NCBI RefSeq assembly: GCF_036983985.1
Contig: NZ_JALAHQ010000004.1
Coordinates: 62,001-126,000 of the forward strand
Direction of reading: 5' to 3'
Length of the DNA stretch: 64,000 bases
From: Alishewanella metallidurans
GTDB taxonomy: Bacteria > Pseudomonadota > Gammaproteobacteria > Enterobacterales > Alteromonadaceae
Numbering within the stretch: the first letter of the stretch is position 1; each line of letters begins with the position of its first letter. The notes under the pieces were generated by a model. That model worked only from the letters and a program-made list of their open reading frames with translations, ran no database searches and was not told the origin of the DNA. A program made the translations under genes and the position numbers. This document shows, piece after piece, positions 52,349-61,831 of this stretch.

Positions 52349-52956
52349 TGTTTCCACTACTGCCTCAACTGTTTTGTGCTGTTGCAGAGAAAGTGCTGGC
52401 AAAACTTATTGCTATGGACCCAGAAGCTGAATCAAGGCTGGCACGTCTGCGCGGTAAGCAATTATCGTTTCGGCTTAAAGAGTGGCCAACCACGTTGGTA
52501 ATTAGCGCAAGCAGCGATGCTATATTATTTAACCAGCACGATGAGCCAGTAGACTGCGCAATTCAAACCAATATTGCCAGTTTACGTTTACTACGAGAGC
52601 CAAGCCAACTAACCAAGTTAATTAAGGCCGATGTGTTACAAATTGACGGCGACATTCAAGTAGCACAACAATACAGTCACTTCTTTGAGCAGTTAAGCCC
52701 TGATTGGCAACAAACTTTATCAAATTATGTTGGTGATAGCACCGCGCACAAAATAGCCATAGGCCTACAGCAAGCTCTACAATATTTTAATGAAAAAAGC
52801 GCCACACTAAGTCAAATGAGCACTGAGCTTGCCCAAGACGAACTAAAGCTGACGCCGTGCTCAGTAGAAATGGCACAATTTAGTAACGACGTTAGCCAAC
52901 TTGCCGCTAAAGTTGATGTATTGCAGCAAAAACTGCATACATTTCAGGAGTCCTAG
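52345..52956 (+). CDS. ubiJ: Ubiquinone biosynthesis accessory factor UbiJ
   Basis: A 203-residue protein with an N-terminal SCP2 lipid-binding fold (about residues 10-110, including LRGKQLSFRLKEWP) and a C-terminal coiled coil (165-200). It is the lipid-binding scaffold of the soluble ubiquinone synthesis complex. It overlaps ubiE by 4 bases and ubiB by 1, the same order as E. coli. Confidence 0.93.
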   Translation: MMFPLLPQLFCAVAEKVLAKLIAMDPEAESRLARLRGKQLSFRLKEWPTTLVISASSDAILFNQHDEPVDCAIQTNIASLRLLREPSQLTKLIKADVLQIDGDIQVAQQYSHFFEQLSPDWQQTLSNYVGDSTAHKIAIGLQQALQYFNEKSATLSQMSTELAQDELKLTPCSVEMAQFSNDVSQLAAKVDVLQQKLHTFQES

Positions 52957-54581
52957 TGCGTATTAGTCGCTTTTATCATATTCAGAAAACCTTACTGCAA
53001 TTCGGCTTAGATGAGTTAATTCCTGCGCAATGGCAGCCTTGGTACGCTAGGTTATTTCGCCGCAGTTTATTTTGGTTACGCAATCGTCATCCAGACCAGC
53101 CAATAGGTGTACGTTTGCGCCTAGCGCTACAAAGCTTAGGGCCAGTTTGGATAAAATTTGGCCAAATGCTCTCAACTAGACGCGACCTTTTCCCAGCGCA
53201 TTTAGCCGATGAACTTGCCAAACTGCAAGATAAAGTACCGCCGTTTGATGGTGCGCAGGCGCAATACCTCATTGAACAAGCGTTAGAACTGACTAGCATT
53301 GACCAGCTGTTCATCGACTTTGAGCAAACACCGCTCGCCTCCGCATCTATCGCCCAAGTGCATTGTGCTAAGTTACTACAAGATGATGGCAGCCTTGCGG
53401 ATATCGTTATTAAGGTAATACGCCCTGATATTAAGCAACAAATTTTAGCTGACTTAGCACTCATGGATACTCTAGCCGAAGCGGCGGCGCGTTTTTTACC
53501 CGATGGCAAACGGCTGCGGCCACGTGAAGTGGTATCTGAATATCGCAGAACTATTTTAGATGAACTGGATTTACAACGCGAAGCGGCTAACGCTATTCAG
53601 CTAAAACGTAACTTTGAAGGCTCTGAATCACTGTATATTCCTTTTGTTTACAGTGCTTACAGCCGACCCAACGTTATGGTTATGGAGCGTATTTATGGCA
53701 TTCCAGTATCGGATATTGCAGCGCTGCAAGCTCAAGGTACCGATATGGAACTACTGGCAAAGCGCGGTGTAGAAGTGTTTTTTACACAAGTATTTCGCGA
53801 CAGCTTTTTTCATGCCGACATGCATCCAGGTAATATTTTTGTTTCGCGAAACACGCCAGAAAACCCGCAATATATTGGTATCGACTGCGGCATTGTTGGC
53901 ACTTTAAATGCGGAAGATAAACGCTATTTAGCTGAAAACTTCGTCGCGTTTTTTAATCGAGACTACAAAAAAGTAGCACAACTACACGTCGACTCTGGTT
54001 GGGTACCGGCGCATACCAAAGTAGAAGAGTTTGAAAGTGCAATTCGTACAGTTTGCGAGCCAATATTTCAAAAACCTTTGGCAGAAATATCTTTTGGTCA
54101 TGTGTTACTTAATTTGTTTAATACCGCGCGACGCTTCGACATGCAAGTGCAACCACAGCTAGTACTCCTTCAAAAAACCTTACTTTATATTGAAGGTTTA
54201 GGCCGACAACTCTATCCGCAACTTGATTTATGGAAAACCGCCAAGCCGTTCTTGGAAAACTGGGTAAAACAACAAGTTGGCTTACCAGCAATTTGGCGCC
54301 AAGTTAAAGAAAACTTACCTTTTTGGGCAGAAAAATTGCCACAAATGCCAAATTTACTGCATCAGTATCTTGAACAAGGGCCAAAACAGCAGCGTCAACT
54401 ACTTGTACAATTGCAACAACTCGCGCAGCAACAACATCAAGCTAAAGCACAAATTATTGCCGCAACACTGTCTGCAGCCAGCCTAATCAGTGCTAGTATA
54501 GTGTTTAGTTTTAGCAGCCATATTGTAGCAGTCGCCTTATTAACAGTGAGTTTTGGCTGCGCCATTAAAGCTTGGCGTTAA
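52956..54581 (+). CDS. ubiB: UbiB kinase-like ubiquinone biosynthesis protein
   Basis: A 541-residue atypical kinase-like protein starting at GTG. The KxGQ motif reads IKFGQMLSTRRDLFP, followed by PLASASIAQVH (the alanine-rich loop), the catalytic FFHADMHPGNIF and IDCGIVGTL. Two transmembrane segments close the C-terminus (about 500-540). It supports ubiquinone synthesis, probably by handling early prenylated intermediates. Next in the operon is tatA, 48 bases on. Confidence 0.96.
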   Translation: MRISRFYHIQKTLLQFGLDELIPAQWQPWYARLFRRSLFWLRNRHPDQPIGVRLRLALQSLGPVWIKFGQMLSTRRDLFPAHLADELAKLQDKVPPFDGAQAQYLIEQALELTSIDQLFIDFEQTPLASASIAQVHCAKLLQDDGSLADIVIKVIRPDIKQQILADLALMDTLAEAAARFLPDGKRLRPREVVSEYRRTILDELDLQREAANAIQLKRNFEGSESLYIPFVYSAYSRPNVMVMERIYGIPVSDIAALQAQGTDMELLAKRGVEVFFTQVFRDSFFHADMHPGNIFVSRNTPENPQYIGIDCGIVGTLNAEDKRYLAENFVAFFNRDYKKVAQLHVDSGWVPAHTKVEEFESAIRTVCEPIFQKPLAEISFGHVLLNLFNTARRFDMQVQPQLVLLQKTLLYIEGLGRQLYPQLDLWKTAKPFLENWVKQQVGLPAIWRQVKENLPFWAEKLPQMPNLLHQYLEQGPKQQRQLLVQLQQLAQQQHQAKAQIIAATLSAASLISASIVFSFSSHIVAVALLTVSFGCAIKAWR

Positions 54582-54629
54582 AAACCAAAGATTGCATTAA
54601 AAGTGATTTACTAATAAAGAGGATTACCC

Positions 54630-54875
54630 ATGTTAGGCAATATCAGTATTTGGCAATTACTCATTGTACTGGCGATTATAGTATTGTTGTTCGGTACAAA
54701 AAAGCTACGAGGTATAGGCACAGACCTAGGCTCTGCGGTTAAAGGTTTTCGTAATTCTATGAAAGAAGAAGCGAAAACAGATGATACTCCGCCATCTGCT
54801 CAGCTATCAGAACACGCTAAAACCGATGCAGAACGAGCACACACCACTCAACCTGTTGACAAAGATAAAGTGTAA
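54630..54875 (+). CDS. tatA: Twin-arginine translocase subunit TatA
   Basis: An 81-residue protein: one N-terminal transmembrane helix (ISIWQLLIVLAIIVLLFGT), the hinge and amphipathic helix (KKLRGIGTDLGSAVKGFRNSM) and a charged tail. This is the pore-forming Tat subunit that lets folded proteins cross the inner membrane. AGAGGA precedes the ATG. tatB begins directly after its stop codon. Confidence 0.97.
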   Translation: MLGNISIWQLLIVLAIIVLLFGTKKLRGIGTDLGSAVKGFRNSMKEEAKTDDTPPSAQLSEHAKTDAERAHTTQPVDKDKV

Positions 54876-55190
54876 ATGGGTTTCTGGGAGCTAGTAGTCG
54901 TTGCGGTTGTTGCCTTACTGGTGCTGGGGCCAGAGCGTTTGCCTGGCGCTATTCGTTCAGCAAATAAGGTGGTGCGCAACCTTAAACAATTTGGCCAACA
55001 GATGCAGGCTGAGCTGAGCGCCGATCTGCGGGCACACGACTTACATCAAAAATTAAAAGACGCTGAAGCCAAAGGGCTGTTAAATTTAACTGAATCAGAG
55101 CAAGCCGCACTAGCTGAACTAAAACAAGCAGCATCTGATGTAACTACACCTTTAAGTAGTAACGAAAAACAACATGAGCCGAAACACTAA
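54876..55190 (+). CDS. tatB: Twin-arginine translocase subunit TatB
   Basis: A 104-residue protein with the TatB N-terminus MGFWELVVVAVVALLVLGPERLP, whose glutamate and ERLP hinge distinguish it from TatA, followed by an amphipathic helix (IRSANKVVRNLKQFGQQM). It forms the signal-peptide receptor with TatC. Its gene overlaps tatC by 17 bases and follows tatA with no gap. Shorter than E. coli TatB (171), as its charged tail is reduced. Confidence 0.95.
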   Translation: MGFWELVVVAVVALLVLGPERLPGAIRSANKVVRNLKQFGQQMQAELSADLRAHDLHQKLKDAEAKGLLNLTESEQAALAELKQAASDVTTPLSSNEKQHEPKH

Positions 55191-55932
55191 CCCCGATAGC
55201 CTATTAGGGCATTTATTAGAACTACGCAATCGGCTATTACGCTGTGTAGTAGCGATTATTGTAGTGTTTGCTGCGCTTGCGGCTTTTGCCCAAGATATTT
55301 ACCACCTGTTGGCAAAACCACTCATTGCCGTGCTGCCGGAAAACAGCAGCATGATAGCCACCGACGTAGCCGCGCCATTTTTTGCACCATTCAAACTTAC
55401 CTTTATTGTCGCCATTTGTTTGGCTATTCCTTACATACTATTACAAGTTTGGCAGTTTATTGCTCCTGCCCTTTACAACCGCGAAAAGCGTTTAATGGCG
55501 CCTTTAGTTATCAGTAGCACCTTATTATTTTATAGTGGTATTGCCTTCGCTTATTATATTGTATTCCCTATTATCTTCGGCTTTTTTACCAGCGTAGCAC
55601 CTGAAGGTGTTACCGTAGCTACTGACATTAGTAGTTATCTTGATTTTGTACTTAAGCTATTTTTTGCCTTTGGTTTATCGTTTGAAATTCCTATCGCTAT
55701 TTTATTGATTGTTTGGACCGGCGTAGCAACACGCGCCGATCTTGCAGAAAAGCGCCCCTATATTATTGTTGGTGCTTTTATTCTCGGCATGTTACTAACG
55801 CCACCAGATGTGTTATCACAAACCTTGCTGGCTGTACCAATGTGGTTATTATTTGAACTTGGTCTACAACTAAGCCGGTTTTATCAGCCAACTACTACTG
55901 ACGACGCAGAACAACAGGAACCCAAACTATGA
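55174..55932 (+). CDS. tatC: Twin-arginine translocase subunit TatC
   Basis: A 252-residue membrane protein with six transmembrane segments. SLLGHLLELRNRLLRCVV carries the conserved LxELR signal-binding region, and the family proline and glutamate residues in FGLSFEIPIAILLIVW and PPDVLSQTLLAVPM are present. It binds the twin-arginine signal together with TatB. The 3' end overlaps the next gene by 4 bases. Confidence 0.97.
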   Translation: MSRNTNPDSLLGHLLELRNRLLRCVVAIIVVFAALAAFAQDIYHLLAKPLIAVLPENSSMIATDVAAPFFAPFKLTFIVAICLAIPYILLQVWQFIAPALYNREKRLMAPLVISSTLLFYSGIAFAYYIVFPIIFGFFTSVAPEGVTVATDISSYLDFVLKLFFAFGLSFEIPIAILLIVWTGVATRADLAEKRPYIIVGAFILGMLLTPPDVLSQTLLAVPMWLLFELGLQLSRFYQPTTTDDAEQQEPKL

Positions 55933-56441
55933 AACAACTTGCTGCTTTATTTTTACTTGCTGTAACAACCGGCGCTGCAGCGGCGGTTCCAATTGAACAA
56001 GCTGTTGAAGTCTGCCGCGCAGAAGCCAATGCCCTGCGCCGTCTTAGCTGCTACGATTCAATAGCAACAAACACCAACACAACGAGCTCTGCTATTACTG
56101 CAACCAATGCCACCATAGCAGAAAGTCCAGTACCGACTAATTCAGTGCCAGAAAATACCATTACCGAGCAAAATTCTGAAAATATATTTGGTATGGAGCA
56201 TAAGCAAAATACAGAGCTAATGGTTGATAAAATTTATGCTACGGTCAAAACAGTATCAAAAACCATTCATAAAGAATTAATCATAGAGTTTACCAACGGC
56301 CAAGTTTGGCTACAAAAAGGTAATGATTACTATCCGGTTAAACCCGGTGATAAACACTATATTAAACGCGGTGCACTTGGTGCTTTTTTTCTTGGTAACG
56401 ATGATAGTAACCGAGCAATTCGAGTAAAACGCGAGCAATAG
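55929..56441 (+). CDS. Periplasmic protein of unknown function in the tat operon
   Basis: A 170-residue protein with a signal peptide (LAALFLLAVTTGAAAA). A cysteine pair in VEVCRAEANALRRLSCYDSIA resembles the CxxxxxxxRLxCYD signature seen in many small periplasmic proteins, including TagO/VasI. A threonine- and asparagine-rich linker (about 45-90) leads to a beta-rich C-terminal domain (LIIEFTNGQVWLQKGN, IKRGALGAFFLG). It overlaps tatC by 4 bases and tatD follows one base later, so it is a true operon member, absent from the E. coli tat operon. Confidence 0.78.
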   Translation: MKQLAALFLLAVTTGAAAAVPIEQAVEVCRAEANALRRLSCYDSIATNTNTTSSAITATNATIAESPVPTNSVPENTITEQNSENIFGMEHKQNTELMVDKIYATVKTVSKTIHKELIIEFTNGQVWLQKGNDYYPVKPGDKHYIKRGALGAFFLGNDDSNRAIRVKREQ

Positions 56442-56442
56442 T

Positions 56443-57249
56443 ATGCTTATTTGGTGCGATATTGGTATAAATCTATTTAACAGTCAGTTTGATACTGACC
56501 GAGCTGGGATCTTGCACGCAGCAGCAGAGTCTGGGGTGCGCCAGCTTATACTAATAGGCAGTGATATTGCAGAAAGCGAACAAAATCGCCAGTTTTGCGC
56601 GCAACTTAAAGGCTGTTTTAGCACAGCCGGTGTACACCCTCATTATTCCGCAAATACCGAGCCTAATTGGCTTAATCAATTACAAGCTTTACTAAAAAAC
56701 CCAGAAGTAATTGCAATAGGTGAATGCGGTTTAGATTTTAATCGTGACTTTTCGCCCAGAGCAACGCAGCAGCACGTATTTGCCGAACAGTTACAATTAG
56801 CCAGGACAACAACTAAACCCGTTTATCTACATGAACGCGACGCCTTTGATACCCAACTGGCCATGTTAAAAGAGGCGAATATTAAGCATGGTGTCGCTCA
56901 CTGTTTTACTGGCGATACACAACAATTAAAAGCGTGGCTCGATTTAGGCTTATATATTGGCATTACCGGTTGGCTTTGCGATGAGCGTCGGGGTGACGCA
57001 CTGCGACAAGCGCTGCATTACATTCCGTTAGATAGGCTACTACTAGAAACTGACGCCCCCTATTTACTACCCCGCAATGTAACCCCTAAACCTGCGAGTA
57101 GACGCTGTGAACCCAAGCATTTGCCGCATATTGCAGCAACCGTGGCGACATTGCGCCAGCTTGAGCTATCGACGCTTGCAGAAATCACGCTAAGCAATAG
57201 CCGGCGCTTATTTAATCTACCTGATCACCTAGTAGCCTTGGAGGCTTAG
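56443..57249 (+). CDS. tatD: TatD-family metal-dependent DNase
   Basis: A 268-residue TIM-barrel hydrolase. Metal ligands are visible in DIGINLFN, GECGLDFNRDFSP, VYLHERDAF, HGVAHCFTG and LLETDAPYLLPRN. TatD is a 3'-5' exonuclease/DNase involved in DNA repair, not in Tat transport, but its gene commonly follows tatC, as here. One base separates it from the preceding and from the following gene. Confidence 0.95.
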   Translation: MLIWCDIGINLFNSQFDTDRAGILHAAAESGVRQLILIGSDIAESEQNRQFCAQLKGCFSTAGVHPHYSANTEPNWLNQLQALLKNPEVIAIGECGLDFNRDFSPRATQQHVFAEQLQLARTTTKPVYLHERDAFDTQLAMLKEANIKHGVAHCFTGDTQQLKAWLDLGLYIGITGWLCDERRGDALRQALHYIPLDRLLLETDAPYLLPRNVTPKPASRRCEPKHLPHIAATVATLRQLELSTLAEITLSNSRRLFNLPDHLVALEA

Positions 57250-57250
57250 C

Positions 57251-57991
57251 ATGACCGAGTTGCTGCTGTATTTTGCTGCCGGTTTGCTACTAGGTCTAGT
57301 TGTTGCTGGCTTGGCCGGTGCAAAAACGCTAAACCGCTGGAAAAAAGCCGCGGCTGAGCTAGAAGCTGAATTGCGCAGCCACAGCTTTGAGCTACAAATT
57401 ACTTTAGATGAATTAGCGGAAAAAAATCAGCAACTACAACAACAAACCCAAGTTGATGCCTTATCCGGTATTTATAACCGCGCCTACTTTGATAGCCAAA
57501 TGCGCGCCGAAATAAAACGCAGTCGTCGTGAGCAAAGAGTATTGGCTTTAGTACTGTTAGACATAGATCATTTTAAACGAATTAACGACACCCACGGTCA
57601 CCTAGCTGGCGATGAGGCGATAAAACAAGTATCTGCGTTTATTCGCCAACAATTAAAACGCTCAGCTGATAAACTATTCCGCTATGGCGGTGAAGAATTT
57701 GCCTTAATTTTGCCAAATACTAACTTACAAGGTGCTTGGCAGCTGGCAGAGAAAATTCGCCAAAACTTAGAAACCGCACAGAAAACCACAGAGCAATCTT
57801 TCGAACTTAGATTAAGCGCAGGCTGCTATGCAGCGATACCTGGCCCAGAAAGCGATAACGATGACTATATTCGTTTTGCCGACTCGGCGTTATATCGTGC
57901 AAAAGAAGCCGGCCGTAATCAAGTGCACAGTTATCCTGCCACTGCAGCTGTAGCCTTTAGGGCATTATCAGGAGAAGTTAATGAACACTAA
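57251..57991 (+). CDS. Membrane-anchored diguanylate cyclase (GGDEF)
   Basis: A 246-residue protein with one N-terminal transmembrane helix (about residues 4-23), a coiled coil (35-66) and a GGDEF domain. The signature is GGEEF at 146-150, with the I-site R137-S-A-D140 five residues before it, and LLDIDHFKRINDTHGHLAGD intact. It should produce c-di-GMP with feedback control. The gene follows tatD by one base and overlaps hemB by 11 bases; this placement between DNA repair and haem synthesis genes is unusual. Confidence 0.92.
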   Translation: MTELLLYFAAGLLLGLVVAGLAGAKTLNRWKKAAAELEAELRSHSFELQITLDELAEKNQQLQQQTQVDALSGIYNRAYFDSQMRAEIKRSRREQRVLALVLLDIDHFKRINDTHGHLAGDEAIKQVSAFIRQQLKRSADKLFRYGGEEFALILPNTNLQGAWQLAEKIRQNLETAQKTTEQSFELRLSAGCYAAIPGPESDNDDYIRFADSALYRAKEAGRNQVHSYPATAAVAFRALSGEVNEH

Positions 57992-58985
57992 CCGCTTTTT
58001 TCCCGCTAGTCGTTTACGCCGTATGCGCGAACACGATTTTAGCCGTCGCTTAATGGCAGAGCACCAGTTAACCGTTAATGATTTAATTTACCCAATGTTT
58101 ATTATTGAGGGCGAAAATCAGCGTCAAGCTATTGCGTCCATGCCTGGCATTGAGCGCTTAAGTGTCGATTTACTACTAGCCGAGGCAAAAGAGCTGGTTG
58201 CGTTAGGTATACCGGCTATCGCGCTTTTTCCGGTAACCTCCGCCGATAAAAAGTCGTTGCAGGCCGAAGAAGCCTGGAACTCAGAAGCACTGCTGCAGCG
58301 CGCAGTACGTTTATTAAAACAGCAGGTGCCAGAGCTTGGTATCATTACTGATGTTGCCTTAGACCCTTTTACCACTCATGGCCAAGACGGCATTATTGAT
58401 GAGACTGGTTATGTTATGAATGACATCACCACCGCAGCTTTAGTTAAGCAGGCGCTATCTCATGCACAAGCCGGTGCCGATATTGTTGCCCCCTCAGACA
58501 TGATGGATGGCCGTATTGGCGCTATTCGTGAAGCATTAGAAGACGCCGGTTTTGGTAATACGCGTATTATGGCCTATTCGGCTAAATATGCGTCTAGTTA
58601 CTATGGCCCATTTCGCGATGCAGTAGGCTCGGCGGGTAATTTAAAAGGCGGTAACAAGAAAACCTATCAGATGGATCCAGCCAATAGTAATGAAGCCTTA
58701 CACGAAGTAGCGCAAGATTTAGAAGAAGGCGCTGATATGGTAATGGTTAAGCCCGGCATGCCGTATTTAGATATTGTACGCAGAGTTAAAGATGAATTTG
58801 GTGTGCCCACCTTTGCTTATCAAGTTAGTGGCGAATACGCGATGCATATGGCTGCGGTGCAAAATGGCTGGTTAGCTGAAGAACCGGTAGTAATGGAATC
58901 GTTGCTGGCGTTTAAACGCGCTGGAGCCGATGGCATTTTAACCTACTTCGCGAAAAAAGTAGCTATATGGTTGCAACAGAAGTAA
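57981..58985 (+). CDS. hemB: Delta-aminolevulinic acid dehydratase (porphobilinogen synthase)
   Basis: A 334-residue enzyme that joins two aminolevulinate molecules into porphobilinogen. The Schiff-base lysines are in AYSAKYASSYYGPFRDA and MVKPGMPYLD. The metal loop reads DVALDPFTTHGQDGI and has none of the zinc cysteines of the E. coli enzyme, so this is the magnesium-dependent type known from Pseudomonas. It ends the tat-hemB operon, with a terminator at 59015-59045. Confidence 0.97.
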   Translation: MNTNRFFPASRLRRMREHDFSRRLMAEHQLTVNDLIYPMFIIEGENQRQAIASMPGIERLSVDLLLAEAKELVALGIPAIALFPVTSADKKSLQAEEAWNSEALLQRAVRLLKQQVPELGIITDVALDPFTTHGQDGIIDETGYVMNDITTAALVKQALSHAQAGADIVAPSDMMDGRIGAIREALEDAGFGNTRIMAYSAKYASSYYGPFRDAVGSAGNLKGGNKKTYQMDPANSNEALHEVAQDLEEGADMVMVKPGMPYLDIVRRVKDEFGVPTFAYQVSGEYAMHMAAVQNGWLAEEPVVMESLLAFKRAGADGILTYFAKKVAIWLQQK

Positions 58986-59014
58986 TAAGCTAAAGCCAGC
59001 AGCGCATCAAAAAC

Positions 59015-59045
59015 AACCCGTTAAATTGAGCTAATTTAGCGGGTT
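59015..59045. terminator. Bidirectional terminator between hemB and ppx/gppA
   Basis: AACCCGTTAAAT (59015-59026) pairs with ATTTAGCGGGTT (59034-59045) with one wobble pair. The minus-strand side is followed by GTTTTT. The stem overlaps the stop codon of the ppx/gppA gene. Confidence 0.85.
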
Positions 59046-60582
59046 ATTTAAATACAAACTCCCAACCCGCTAATTGCTGATACTCTTGCTCTTGTTCAAG
59101 CTCAGCCCGCATTAGTGGGTGCTGCTCTAACCAGCCGTCCGCCATTTTCAGTGTTAGCGCTTCGCCTTTACTGCTAATGTTTACCTGAGGCATCACTTCA
59201 TCACGACGGCGCATCGATAAAATAACGGCTAAGCGTAAAATTCGGGTTAAACGCACGGTAAGCAATACTGAGGTCATGGTTTGTCGCGCAATAATATCGC
59301 GACTAACGTCTGCCCTGTGGTTATGCACTAAAGCCATAACTAATTGTTGCTGCGCCCGCGTAAAGCCAGGCAAATCAGAATGGTTAATAATATAAGCGCC
59401 ATGATGGTGATGGTTTTTATATTCTATTAATAAACCAAGCTCGTGCAATAACGCACTACAACGCAAAATACTTAGGCCTTCAAATTTATTAAGGTCCCAG
59501 CGCGATTGTAACTGCTGAGCTAGCTCGACCGCCATATCAGCTACGCGCTGCGCATGTTGCTCATCAATAAAATAACGCACCATTAAACTTTTTACAGTAC
59601 GGTTGCGCACATCTATGTGCTGCAGCTGTGGCAACATGCTGTATAGCACACCTTCACGCACCGCACCGCCAGATAAGGTCATGCCGGTGATATTAAGGCA
59701 ACGAAACAAAGCAATAAGTATTGCCAAGCCTGACGGGAATATTTGTTTGCGCTCTTGTGATAAGCCGGTAATAGTTAGCTGTTCCATACGGCCACAGGCT
59801 AACGCTTGCTGCATAATGTCTTCTAACCGGCTTAGGGTAATAACTTCATCCTTGCCCTGCGCTACCAAAATTTCCTGCATGGCCTGCACGGTACCGGACG
59901 CGCCCACAGCCAGCTGCCAACCGGTAGCTTGATATTGTTTAGCGATGGTGTGAATTTCTTGTTCGGCATACGCAATTGCTTGATTAAAGTTATCTTCGCT
60001 TAACTCGTCATCAGCAAAGTAGCGCTCTAAAAATGTAACGCAGCCCATGTTCAAACTGGCTAACAATATTGGATTAAAACCAGCACCAATAATCACTTCG
60101 GTACTCGCACCACCAATGTCGATAACTAAACGGTTACTGTCGCTATTTGAAGTATGGGCAACGCCCTGATAAATAATACGAGCTTCGTCTTCGCCGCTAA
60201 TAACGGCAACTTTTTGGCCTAAAATAAGCTCGGCTTCTTTAAGAAAGGTTTGAACATTTTTGGCTAAGCGCAAGGTGGCAGTGCCAATAATACGAATATT
60301 TTCTGGTGGTATATCCTGTAAACGTTCAGCAAACAATGCCAAACATTCCCAGCCACGCTTCATGGCCTTGCGGCTTAATACCAGATCGTCATTTAATCCA
60401 GCGGCTAAGCGAACCTTGCGTTTTACTCTACCAATAACCTGTACTGAACCGCCAACAACTTTAACCATCAGCATATGAAAACTGCTGGAACCAAGGTCAA
60501 TCACCGCATAAATATCTTGATGCGGTGATTGCTCGGCAAGTTGTTCCGAATTAGCGAGGGCGACGTGGGGCTCTTGAGGCAT
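59044..60582 (-). CDS. Exopolyphosphatase / pppGpp phosphohydrolase (Ppx/GppA family)
   Basis: About 512 residues: an actin-like Ppx/GppA domain (AVIDLGSSSFHMLMV, ISGEDEARIIYQGVA, VIDIGGASTEVIIG) and a C-terminal HD-like helical domain (SALLHELGLLIEYKNHHHHGAYI). The family degrades polyphosphate and pppGpp; the sequence does not decide which is favoured. The ATG at 60582 gives the usual length (E. coli 494-513) and overlaps rhlB by 32 bases; a longer frame to 60690 lies wholly within rhlB. The position after rhlB equals that of E. coli gppA. Confidence 0.88.
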   Translation of the reverse strand: MPQEPHVALANSEQLAEQSPHQDIYAVIDLGSSSFHMLMVKVVGGSVQVIGRVKRKVRLAAGLNDDLVLSRKAMKRGWECLALFAERLQDIPPENIRIIGTATLRLAKNVQTFLKEAELILGQKVAVISGEDEARIIYQGVAHTSNSDSNRLVIDIGGASTEVIIGAGFNPILLASLNMGCVTFLERYFADDELSEDNFNQAIAYAEQEIHTIAKQYQATGWQLAVGASGTVQAMQEILVAQGKDEVITLSRLEDIMQQALACGRMEQLTITGLSQERKQIFPSGLAILIALFRCLNITGMTLSGGAVREGVLYSMLPQLQHIDVRNRTVKSLMVRYFIDEQHAQRVADMAVELAQQLQSRWDLNKFEGLSILRCSALLHELGLLIEYKNHHHHGAYIINHSDLPGFTRAQQQLVMALVHNHRADVSRDIIARQTMTSVLLTVRLTRILRLAVILSMRRRDEVMPQVNISSKGEALTLKMADGWLEQHPLMRAELEQEQEYQQLAGWEFVFK

Positions 60583-61831
60583 TACTACTACGTCCAGCGC
60601 CTGGGCGACTTCCAGTTCTAGCTTGGCCAGCACGACGACGAACGCGTGGTTTTGGCGTTTTAAGATCATCCAGCAAACCGCTGGCATCATACTGAGTTAC
60701 AGTAATCGGATGGCGAATATAGTCTTCAATTGCTGTAAGGTTCAGTGCATAGCGCTCGCAGGCAAAGCTAATTGCCTTACCACTTTCACCCGCTCGACCG
60801 GTACGACCAATACGATGCACATAATCTTCGCAATCGTCGGGTAGGTCATAATTAAATACATGACTCACTTTAGGAATGTGTAAACCGCGCGCGGCAACGT
60901 CTGTGGCAACCAAGATATCTAATTTACCGCTAGTAAAATCTTCTAGAATACGCAGTCGTTTTTTCTGAATAACATCGCCCGTTAATAACCCAACGCGATG
61001 GCCGTCAGCTTCTAACCATGCATGCACTTCTTCACACCAGTGTTTGGTATTGGCAAATACAATGGCTTTATCTGGCCACTCTTCTTCCATTAACGTTAAT
61101 AACAATGGCAGCTTATGCTCGTCTGAAGGGTAGAACAACTCTTCACTAATGCGGCTACCTGTCATTTCCTCTGGTGCAATATGGATATGTTCTGGCTGGT
61201 TCATTTTTTCAAATGCCAGCTCTTGTACCTTGTAAGACAAGGTAGCTGAAAACAATAAGCTTAAACGCTCAGTAGCCGGTGGCATACGATTGAACATAAA
61301 GCGAATATCTTTAATAAAGCCCAGATCAAACATCCGATCGGCTTCATCTAGTACTACAACTTGAATTTGTGAAAGGTCGTATAGACCTTGTTTTAAATAA
61401 TCAATTAAGCGGCCAGTAGTGCCAATTAAAATATCTACGCCATTTTCTAACAGCTGGCGTTGAGTATCATAACCTTCGCCCCCATAAATCAAGCCAAGAC
61501 GTAGGCCTGATTTTTCAGCCATCATTTTTGCATCATGATGGATCTGAACAGCCAACTCTCGCGTAGGAGCCATTATAATGGCGCGCGGCTGACCTGAACC
61601 CTTAGGTTCATGGGTAAGCAGGTAGTGAAATGTGGCGGTTAAAAACGCTAATGTTTTACCCGTGCCCGTTTGAGCTTGACCGGCAATATCTTTACCGGCT
61701 AATGCCAAAGGTAAACATTGTGCCTGAATGGGCGTACAATAGCCGTAACCTTGCGCGCTTAATGCGTCAAGAACCTGTGGTGCCAATGCAAAATCGGCGA
61801 ATTTATGTGATGTTAAGTGTGTTTTATTCAT
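60551..61831 (-). CDS. rhlB: ATP-dependent RNA helicase RhlB
   Basis: A 426-residue DEAD-box helicase: Q-motif region CTPIQAQCLPLALAG, Walker A GQAQTGTGKT, PTRELAVQIH, DEAD box VVLDEADRMFDLGFIKDIRF, SAT (FSATLSY), ARGLHIPKV and HRIGRTGRAGESG. The arginine-rich tail binds RNA and partners. RhlB unwinds structured RNA in the degradosome. It begins divergently from trxA, as in E. coli. Confidence 0.96.
   Translation of the reverse strand: MNKTHLTSHKFADFALAPQVLDALSAQGYGYCTPIQAQCLPLALAGKDIAGQAQTGTGKTLAFLTATFHYLLTHEPKGSGQPRAIIMAPTRELAVQIHHDAKMMAEKSGLRLGLIYGGEGYDTQRQLLENGVDILIGTTGRLIDYLKQGLYDLSQIQVVVLDEADRMFDLGFIKDIRFMFNRMPPATERLSLLFSATLSYKVQELAFEKMNQPEHIHIAPEEMTGSRISEELFYPSDEHKLPLLLTLMEEEWPDKAIVFANTKHWCEEVHAWLEADGHRVGLLTGDVIQKKRLRILEDFTSGKLDILVATDVAARGLHIPKVSHVFNYDLPDDCEDYVHRIGRTGRAGESGKAISFACERYALNLTAIEDYIRHPITVTQYDASGLLDDLKTPKPRVRRRAGQARTGSRPGAGRSSNASRAPRRPR

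Noticed and set aside
59044..60690. Longer frame of the ppx/gppA gene starting at 60690
   Set aside because: It would lie 140 bases inside rhlB and add about 36 residues not seen in the family; the ATG at 60582 gives the usual length.
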